Below the pieces are notes generated by a model. The model did no database searches. It worked only from the letters and a program-made list of their open reading frames with translations, and was not told where the DNA came from. From NCBI GenBank assembly GCA_934555865.1, contig CAKTFI010000039.1:1-9135 (forward strand): a DNA stretch of 9,135 bases, in the 5' to 3' direction. Made by a program: the position numbers and the translations under genes. The stretch's first letter is position 1, and each line of letters begins with the position of its first letter. Shown one piece after another: positions 4,614 to 9,135 of this stretch. The DNA is from an uncultured Christensenellaceae bacterium. GTDB taxonomy: Bacteria > Bacillota > Clostridia > Christensenellales > Christensenellaceae.

Positions 4614-7313
4614 TCATTCTACATTTTTGAGCGCCGTATCCATCGGGATGCGGCGAATGCGCCGGAAGTCCAGGAGCATGACAAAGAGATAGCCCACCAG
4701 TACAAAGAGGAACATCTTGGCATAGTCCCCGAGCTCCATATGGAAGCCGAACCAGCCGGAATAGGTGGCCATGATCATCCGCCAGGCCCCCTTCATGACC
4801 AATGCGCCCAGGATCACGCCCACGGCGTCGGAGATCAGCAGCACCAGCGTCGTGGAGCGCAGGTAGAGCCCCGCGATCTCCCGGTTGGTATAGCCGAGGA
4901 TCTTCACCATGGAGATGGCGGTCTCGTTCTTCTCGATGATGAGCTTGGACAGCAGGTAAATGAGCACCGCCGCCAGCAGCACGCACAGGTACTGGAAATA
5001 AGTCATGTAGGACCCCATAGAGTGATCCAGCTGATCCGCCATCTTCGTCAGGCCGCGCTGCGTGATCACCGTAGCTACATTGTCCTCCGGCAGGTCCTCA
5101 AGGGGCGTGTTGGAGAGGTACCCCGTGAAATCCCCCTCCTCCAGGTCAAAGGCTGCCCGATAGTGCGCCATAGGCAGGAATACCGCGACGCTCTGGCACT
5201 TGTCATAGACGCCCGCCACCGTGAAGGCATAGGCCTTGTTTTCGTACTTCTCCTCCAGCTGCAATGTGTCGCCCCGGGAAAGGCCGTATTTCTCCGCCAG
5301 CGAGGAGGAAATGTACACCTCCCCTTCGGATAGCTCCCCAAGATCCGCGATCTGCACATAAGCGCTATCCGCTTCAATGCCGTAGACGGAGACCTCCTCG
5401 TCGAAGTTCGGCGTCCTGTACAATAGGGCGTGCAGCCCAAAGGCCTCTGCGCCCGGGGTCGTCGTCTCGACCGGCTTGCCGTCCTCGTCCTCTGTCGCGC
5501 TCAGGACATATTGGTAATCGGCGAACATCATGTCCGACACCCGGCTCTGGTAATACTTCAGCGTGCTGGGCATGCCCACCGCCATGGCCAGCAGTACCAT
5601 GATGAAGAAGACGCCCGCAAACAGGATGCAGTAGTTTGCCCGGTTCTGGAGGATGATCCGCAGGCGGAACCGGCGGAGGAACTTCCAGGAGGGCAGGCAC
5701 AGCGCCTTTTTCCGCTTGGTCTTCTTTAGGTCATGGCGCAGGAACTGCAGCGGCGTGCGCCGCAGCATCCGGGAGATCACAAAGAGGTTGACCACCAGCA
5801 TGAGCCCCAGCGGGATGAGCGTGATCTTGATAAACGCCAGCGGATTCCACAGGGTCTGATAGACAGGCAGACTGTAGCTGTTGTAGTACATCCCCACCAC
5901 CACCTGCTTCGCGGCCGTATAGCCCAGCGCATTGCCGAGGCAGGCGGCGAACAGCGTCACGATCATGGGCATGGCCAGATAGTGGAGGGTCAGTTCCCAG
6001 CGGGTGAAGCCCATGGCCCTGAGAGTCCCGATGGCAGAAGCCTCGCGGGAAATGGTATTGCTGATGGTGACGGCAAAGATAAAGGCGATGATCACGATGA
6101 AAATGTCCAAGAGGACGCCGCCCATCGCCTCGTCCGAGCCCATATCCTCCGGCGCGAAGGTCACGGCCGGGTTTGCATAGCCGGGCACATAGTCGGCGAC
6201 CTCGTTGTCTGCCGTCATGGCCTGGGTCAGCAATGCCCGGAGCAGGTCGTCGGACATGGCTTTTTCCGCCTTTTCGTCCGCCGGCGCTTCCACATACCGG
6301 AAGGCATAGGCATAGTGGACGGGCGTGCCGAGCCGGTCAAAGCCCTCCTGCGTCACCATCGCCACATCGAATTTCAGCGCGTCAAACATGAGGTCCGTCG
6401 TCTTTTCGTGGAGGGTCGTGTAGTTCACATAGGCGAGAAGGCCCACAATCTCATAGCGCTGGTCGCCCACGGTGATGGCGTCCCCCACGGCGAGACCCAC
6501 ATTGTCGGCGTGCATCCGGTCGATGGCGATCTCCTCCGCTGTCTCGGGGAAGCGCCCCGCCAGCAGGCAGGCGAGGTTCACCTCCTCTGTTCGCGCATAG
6601 ACCCGCACAGTGCCGTCAGATACGCCGTCGCCGGTTTCCTCCACAGTCTCATTGCGGAAAAAGTTGGGATAGACCCGGGTCGCGACCGGCGCGAAATCCG
6701 GATCCTCTAGCTCATACTTTTCCGCCGCGTTGGCGTATTTCTCCTCGACCTCCGCAAGGACCTCGTCCCAGGCCTCGGCATAGGCCTCCGCATAGGCCTC
6801 CGCATACGCCTCGTCATAGGCCGTCTTGTAGGCCTTTCGATAGGCGCTCGTCTTCTTGGCCTGCGCCACGGCGGTGTTCAGCATGGCCGCGGCCGTGGTC
6901 TCGTCCAGCCCGGAGGCCAGAAGGGAGGCCTTCACCTTCGCCCGGAAGGCGGAGGAAAATTCCCGGGAAAAGGTCTCTTCAAATTTCGGGCGGAACTCTC
7001 CTTCAAACTTCTCGTCCAGCTCCGCGCGGGCCTTGTCCAGGTAATACTGCTTCACATCGGCCTTTTCGCCGGTCTCGATGGCGGCCAGCAGCGCTGCGGA
7101 AGCCTCCCCCTTCAGCTCAAAGTGGCCGTCTTCCCGTTTGTATTCCGTGACCCCGGCGTCCAGCGCCGCCAGCATACTGCCGTTGGCCACATACATCCCG
7201 GACACAAAGCTGATGCTCAGCACCAGGAACAGGCACACCACCAGATATTTCCTCCAATCCCCCAAAAGCTCTCTCGGGATCCGCCGGAGCAGGGGGTTGC
7301 GTTTTCTCTTCAT
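4614..7313 (-). CDS. ABC transporter permease, 8-TM FtsX/MacB-like, with long extracytoplasmic helical hairpin
   Basis: Membrane subunit of a MacB/FtsX-type ABC system, working with the ATPase encoded just upstream. The chosen start (7313-7311, MKRKRNPLL) gives 899 residues and has AGGAGG seven bases before it. An in-frame ATG at 7331 is six codons earlier and has a worse site. Architecture: basic N-terminus; TM1 at about 24-43; first outside domain about 45-398; three TMs with FtsX signature (SREASAIGTLRAMGFTRWEL) at about 400-515; TM5 at about 560-580; second outside domain to about 768; a second FtsX block (EKNETAISMVKILGYTNREI) with TM6-TM8; and the typical tail MDTALKNVE. Between TM1 and the MacB-like core (from about 205) is a charged helical segment with Phe every fourth residue (103-123), then Tyr/Trp every fourth residue (158-182). 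Substrate is unknown. Antimicrobial-peptide or lipid export, or envelope signalling, are options for this family. Confidence 0.92.
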   Translation of the reverse strand: MKRKRNPLLRRIPRELLGDWRKYLVVCLFLVLSISFVSGMYVANGSMLAALDAGVTEYKREDGHFELKGEASAALLAAIETGEKADVKQYYLDKARAELDEKFEGEFRPKFEETFSREFSSAFRAKVKASLLASGLDETTAAAMLNTAVAQAKKTSAYRKAYKTAYDEAYAEAYAEAYAEAWDEVLAEVEEKYANAAEKYELEDPDFAPVATRVYPNFFRNETVEETGDGVSDGTVRVYARTEEVNLACLLAGRFPETAEEIAIDRMHADNVGLAVGDAITVGDQRYEIVGLLAYVNYTTLHEKTTDLMFDALKFDVAMVTQEGFDRLGTPVHYAYAFRYVEAPADEKAEKAMSDDLLRALLTQAMTADNEVADYVPGYANPAVTFAPEDMGSDEAMGGVLLDIFIVIIAFIFAVTISNTISREASAIGTLRAMGFTRWELTLHYLAMPMIVTLFAACLGNALGYTAAKQVVVGMYYNSYSLPVYQTLWNPLAFIKITLIPLGLMLVVNLFVISRMLRRTPLQFLRHDLKKTKRKKALCLPSWKFLRRFRLRIILQNRANYCILFAGVFFIMVLLAMAVGMPSTLKYYQSRVSDMMFADYQYVLSATEDEDGKPVETTTPGAEAFGLHALLYRTPNFDEEVSVYGIEADSAYVQIADLGELSEGEVYISSSLAEKYGLSRGDTLQLEEKYENKAYAFTVAGVYDKCQSVAVFLPMAHYRAAFDLEEGDFTGYLSNTPLEDLPEDNVATVITQRGLTKMADQLDHSMGSYMTYFQYLCVLLAAVLIYLLSKLIIEKNETAISMVKILGYTNREIAGLYLRSTTLVLLISDAVGVILGALVMKGAWRMIMATYSGWFGFHMELGDYAKMFLFVLVGYLFVMLLDFRRIRRIPMDTALKNVE
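6759..6842 (-). repeat. 12-bp tandem repeat inside the permease gene, seven units
   Basis: Seven consecutive 12-bp units run from 6759 to 6842. The four best (6771-6818) are GGCCTCGGCATA, GGCCTCCGCATA twice, and CGCCTCGTCATA. The outer ones have drifted. The period is a multiple of three, so each unit adds one tetrapeptide. The protein reads YRKA, YKTA, YDEA, three times YAEA, then WDEV (residues 158-185). Confidence 0.9.
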
Positions 7314-7320
7314 GCGGCCG

Positions 7321-7327
7321 CCTCCTA
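7321..7327 (-). promoter_or_regulatory. Ribosome binding site of the permease overlapping the ATPase stop codon
   Basis: On the minus strand TAGGAGG (7327-7321) contains both the TAG stop of the ATPase and an ideal AGGAGG Shine-Dalgarno. The ATG at 7313 follows seven bases later. This fixes the permease start and implies translational coupling of the two subunits. Confidence 0.8.
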
Positions 7328-8041
7328 CCATTCCAGCGCCTGGGCAGAGACCTTCTCAGCATTATGCAGGTCTTTGCGAACCATGCCGTCGCGGAGGCGG
7401 ATCACATGATCCGCCATCTGGGCAATGGCCTCGTTGTGGGTGACCATGATGACGGTGTTACCGTATTTGTGGTTTACATTCTCGATGAGCTGCAAGATCT
7501 CTTTCGAAGTGGTGTAGTCCAAAGCGCCCGTAGGCTCGTCGCAGAGGAGGATGTCCGGGTTTTTCACGATGGCTCGGCCGATGGACACTCGCTGCTGCTG
7601 CCCGCCGGAGAGCTGGTTCGGCAGCTTATACCGGTGCTCGTAGAGCCCCAGCGTCTTTAGGAGCTCGTCAATATCCAGGGAGTGGTCCGACAGATAGGCC
7701 CCCACCTCGATATTCTCCTTCACATTCAGGTTGGCGATGAGGTTGTAGAGCTGGAACACATAGCCCAGATGCTTCCGCCGGTACTGGGTCAGCGCCTTTT
7801 CCCCCATGTCCTCCAGCTTGTCCCCGCCGATGCTAATGTAGCCGGAATCCGCCCCGTCGATGCCGCCGATGATGTTCAGCAGGGTGGATTTGCCGGAACC
7901 GGAAGGGCCCAACAGCACGCAGAACTCCCCCTTCGCCACAGAGAAACTCAGCCCCCGGAGGACTTCCTGCCGGGTCTCCCCGGCGCCAAAGCCCTTGTGG
8001 AGATCCGCCACTTCCAGAAATTTCTGTTCTTTTTCTGACAT
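7325..8041 (-). CDS. ABC transporter ATP-binding protein, MacB/LolD-type
   Basis: Cytosolic ATPase of 238 residues that powers the permease encoded directly downstream. All motifs are intact: Walker [10 protein letters not shown] (45-53), Q-loop Gln97 in YVFQLYNL, signature [14 protein letters not shown] (from 144), Walker [13 protein letters not shown] with catalytic Glu169, and H-loop His202 in VTHN. The sequence resembles the COG1136 group (MacB, LolD, SalX and similar), which pairs with FtsX-like permeases. The ATG at 8041-8039 has GAGGGAG just upstream. The gene is first in a two-gene operon with a -10/-35 promoter and three inverted repeats upstream. The distance to the permease start is only 11 bp, so the pair is certainly one unit. 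No regulator or accessory (MacA-like) gene is adjacent. Confidence 0.95.
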   Translation of the reverse strand: MSEKEQKFLEVADLHKGFGAGETRQEVLRGLSFSVAKGEFCVLLGPSGSGKSTLLNIIGGIDGADSGYISIGGDKLEDMGEKALTQYRRKHLGYVFQLYNLIANLNVKENIEVGAYLSDHSLDIDELLKTLGLYEHRYKLPNQLSGGQQQRVSIGRAIVKNPDILLCDEPTGALDYTTSKEILQLIENVNHKYGNTVIMVTHNEAIAQMADHVIRLRDGMVRKDLHNAEKVSAQALEW

Positions 8042-8055
8042 AGTCTCCCTCTTTC

Positions 8056-8071
8056 CATGGCAAGCGCCATG
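8056..8071. repeat. Inverted repeat in the ABC operon leader, next to the RBS
   Basis: CATGGC (8056-8061) and GCCATG (8066-8071) are perfect 6-bp arms around AAGC. In the mRNA (minus strand) this hairpin ends about five bases before the GAGGGAG ribosome binding site of the ATPase. It could modulate access to the site or simply be fortuitous. Confidence 0.45.
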
Positions 8072-8078
8072 TCTCTTT

Positions 8079-8096
8079 GGTTAGCATCCGCTAACC
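8079..8096. promoter_or_regulatory. Probable operator: GGTTAGC-ATCC-GCTAACC
   Basis: A perfect 7-bp inverted repeat with a 4-bp spacer lies about 7-24 bp downstream of the inferred start of the ABC operon transcript. The position and dyad suit a roadblocking repressor of TetR type. The half-site resembles that of DtxR/IdeR boxes (GGTTAG...CTAACC), but the spacing is too wide for them. The cognate regulator is not in the window. Confidence 0.6.
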
Positions 8097-8109
8097 TTAT
8101 CGAAAAAAT

Positions 8110-8138
8110 ATTATAGCACCCTCCTTTGGGGGGTGCAA
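8110..8138 (-). promoter_or_regulatory. Promoter of the ABC exporter operon
   Basis: On the minus strand TTGCAC (8138-8133), a 17-bp spacer and a perfect TATAAT (8115-8110) place the start near 8103, about 62 bp before the ATPase ATG. The spacer and part of the -35 form an inverted repeat: GCACCCTCC (8116-8124) and GGGGGGTGC (8128-8136) around TTT, with one mismatch. This may be a second regulator site. Confidence 0.65.
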
Positions 8139-8141
8139 GTC

Positions 8142-8166
8142 AAAAAAGTGGGATTTGCCCACTTTT
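8142..8166 (-). terminator. Terminator hairpin (second of a tandem pair) after the right-hand permease
   Basis: AAAAGTGGG (8144-8152) and CCCACTTTT (8158-8166) form a perfect 9-bp stem around ATTTG. On the minus strand it ends in a run of six T, four of them in the stem. It lies immediately upstream of the ABC operon -35 and insulates that promoter from upstream transcription. Confidence 0.7.
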
Positions 8167-8176
8167 CGCGCACAAG

Positions 8177-8207
8177 AAAACCGCCTTCCCCCGGGAGGGC
8201 GGTTTTT
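8177..8207. terminator. Terminator hairpin (first of a tandem pair) after the right-hand permease
   Basis: AAAACCGCC (8177-8185), T, TCCC pair with GGGA (8193-8196), G, GGCGGTTTT (8198-8206). This is a GC-rich stem of about 14 pairs including one U:G, with T-runs on both strands. It lies about 90 bp past the stop of the right-hand permease. Nothing recognisable lies between them (8208-8294). Confidence 0.8.
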
Positions 8208-8294
8208 GGCCTACCGACGGCCTCCCCCACATGGCGGCCGCATTGGATTTTCTGGAATTTTGTCCACCGAAGGGCCTATTTTGCGTTCGGAGCT

Positions 8295-9135
8295 CTACTC
8301 CCGCTCGGAGAGCAGCGCCATCAGGTTGGTCCTGCCCACCGCTCCAACCGACAGGGCGGCCCCCGCCAGATAGCACAGCAAGAACACCGGCACCGCCAGC
8401 CATTTGGCCGCGCCGCCGGGCAACAGGCACAGCCCCACACCGCCCGCCAAAGAGCCCAGCAGGCACAGCAGCGCCTGTTCCCAAAAGAAGGAGGCAAACA
8501 CCCGCCGTGGGGAGGCGCCCAGCCCCCGCATGATCGCAAATTCCATCCGCCGCCCGTTGATGAGCAGCCACGAAATCAAAAATCCCATGAGCCCCACCAT
8601 CGCAAACAGCACGGGGAACAGGATGCGGCTGAAAGTGAGGTAGCGCCCCAACGCGCTCGCCGTCTCCGTAAAGCTCTGATCCAGCAAAAGCAGCGTCGTG
8701 CGGTTGGCCCCGGCGGCGCGCACCTGGCTGAAGCCCTGCCGCGCCAGATAGTTTCGCAGCGGCTCCAGATCATAGGCCGAGCGCAGTGTGAATGTGCAGG
8801 TACCGTAGTTGGTCGTCGCGTAAAAATATTTCTCCATCTGCCCGCGGTCGGTAAAGCGGAGGTCGGGGCGCTCCCCGGGCGCCAGAATGTCCTCTGCACC
8901 GGTGAGCCAGGCGGTATCCGCCCAAAAGCCAAAGGGCACATAGATGTCCTCCGCCACGCCAGCCTGGTTGACCGTGCCCACGATGCGCAGCCTTACCGTC
9001 GACTCCATCGTGCGGTTCATCGTGTTCCAGCAAAACCAGACGGCAAATTCGTCGCTCAGATCCAGGCCCCGCTCTGCCGCGTACGCCGCGCCGACGATGC
9101 AGGGATAGGTCATGGGCTCGTCGCCATACAGGCCG
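8295..9135 (-). CDS. FtsX-like ABC transporter permease, C-terminal part (5' end beyond window)
   Basis: Membrane permease fragment with 279 visible residues. The frame is open to the right edge, where GLYGDEP precedes the methionine at 9113, so that ATG is probably internal. About residues 1-160 form an extracytoplasmic MacB-like domain (TVRLRIVGTVNQAG, VPFGFWADTAWL). Then come three membrane helices of an FtsX domain: ILFPVLFAMVGLMGFLISWL, a second around QALLCLLGSLAGGVGLCLLP, and a third around WLAVPVFLLCYLAGAALSV. The usual cytoplasmic coupling segment EFAIMRGLGASPRRVFASFF lies after the first helix. It ends LLSERE and is followed by two terminators. It belongs to a different ABC unit from the one at 4614-8041; its ATPase would be outside the window. 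It shares no close sequence with the other permease by eye. Confidence 0.85.
   Translation of the reverse strand, partial: GLYGDEPMTYPCIVGAAYAAERGLDLSDEFAVWFCWNTMNRTMESTVRLRIVGTVNQAGVAEDIYVPFGFWADTAWLTGAEDILAPGERPDLRFTDRGQMEKYFYATTNYGTCTFTLRSAYDLEPLRNYLARQGFSQVRAAGANRTTLLLLDQSFTETASALGRYLTFSRILFPVLFAMVGLMGFLISWLLINGRRMEFAIMRGLGASPRRVFASFFWEQALLCLLGSLAGGVGLCLLPGGAAKWLAVPVFLLCYLAGAALSVGAVGRTNLMALLSERE

Noticed and set aside
4153..4692. 179-codon plus-strand frame beginning inside tRNA-Ala
   Set aside because: It runs through both tRNAs, two terminators and the permease 3' end, so it cannot be a real gene.
5733..6710. 325-codon plus-strand frame inside the permease gene
   Set aside because: It is the complement of the permease. 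The His/Arg/Gly-rich composition and lack of any domain mark it as a shadow of a GC-rich gene.
6759..6842. CRISPR-like or minisatellite array
   Set aside because: The units are directly adjacent without spacers, keep the reading frame and encode protein, so this is an intragenic coding repeat.
8079..8096. Iron/manganese DtxR-type box
   Set aside because: The half-sites resemble GGTTAG...CTAACC, but the known box has a one-base centre. Here the spacing is about five bases wider, so iron control is not supported.

Overview
The window looks like a chromosomal segment of a GC-rich Firmicute, probably a gut-type Clostridia. This rests on compact genes with AGGAGG-like ribosome binding sites, sigma-A-type promoters, many hairpin/T-run terminators, CCA-encoding tRNA genes, and a MacB/FtsX-type ABC exporter of a kind common in Clostridia. 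Species cannot be told from the sequence. No phage, insertion sequence, CRISPR array, toxin-antitoxin or recognisable defence genes are present.

Layout, left to right. (1) The C-terminal half of homoserine kinase (thrB, + strand) ends at 464 and is followed by a terminator. (2) A LysR-type regulator (- strand, 618-1520) is divergent from a 12-helix MFS transporter (+ strand, 1633-2883). Their 112-bp intergenic region holds two overlapping back-to-back promoters and a near-ideal LysR operator. (3) A bidirectional terminator separates the transporter from a convergent lipoate-protein ligase A gene (- strand, 3010-3993). (4) Divergent from lplA is a two-gene tRNA operon, Ala(GGC)-Val(CAC), with a consensus promoter and its own terminator. 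(5) About 220 bp without a gene follows. (6) A two-gene ABC exporter operon lies on the - strand: ATPase 7325-8041, then an 8-helix FtsX/MacB-like permease 4614-7313. The two genes are translationally coupled, and the operon has its own promoter and a strong terminator. (7) Two tandem hairpins separate it from the C-terminal part of a second, unrelated FtsX-type permease (- strand) that runs off the right edge.

How the genes work together: the LysR protein very likely controls itself and the MFS transporter. The ATPase and permease form one exporter or mechanotransmission-type complex. No regulator gene for it is in the window, although its promoter and leader carry three palindromes. thrB, lplA and the tRNAs are housekeeping and independent of their neighbours.

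The most unusual feature is in the ABC permease. Between TM1 and its MacB-like extracytoplasmic core is a predicted helical hairpin. One arm has Phe at every fourth residue (103-123). The other has Tyr/Trp at every fourth residue (158-182) and is encoded by a 12-bp tandem DNA repeat. I did not find a clearly novel multi-gene system; the rest is ordinary core genome.
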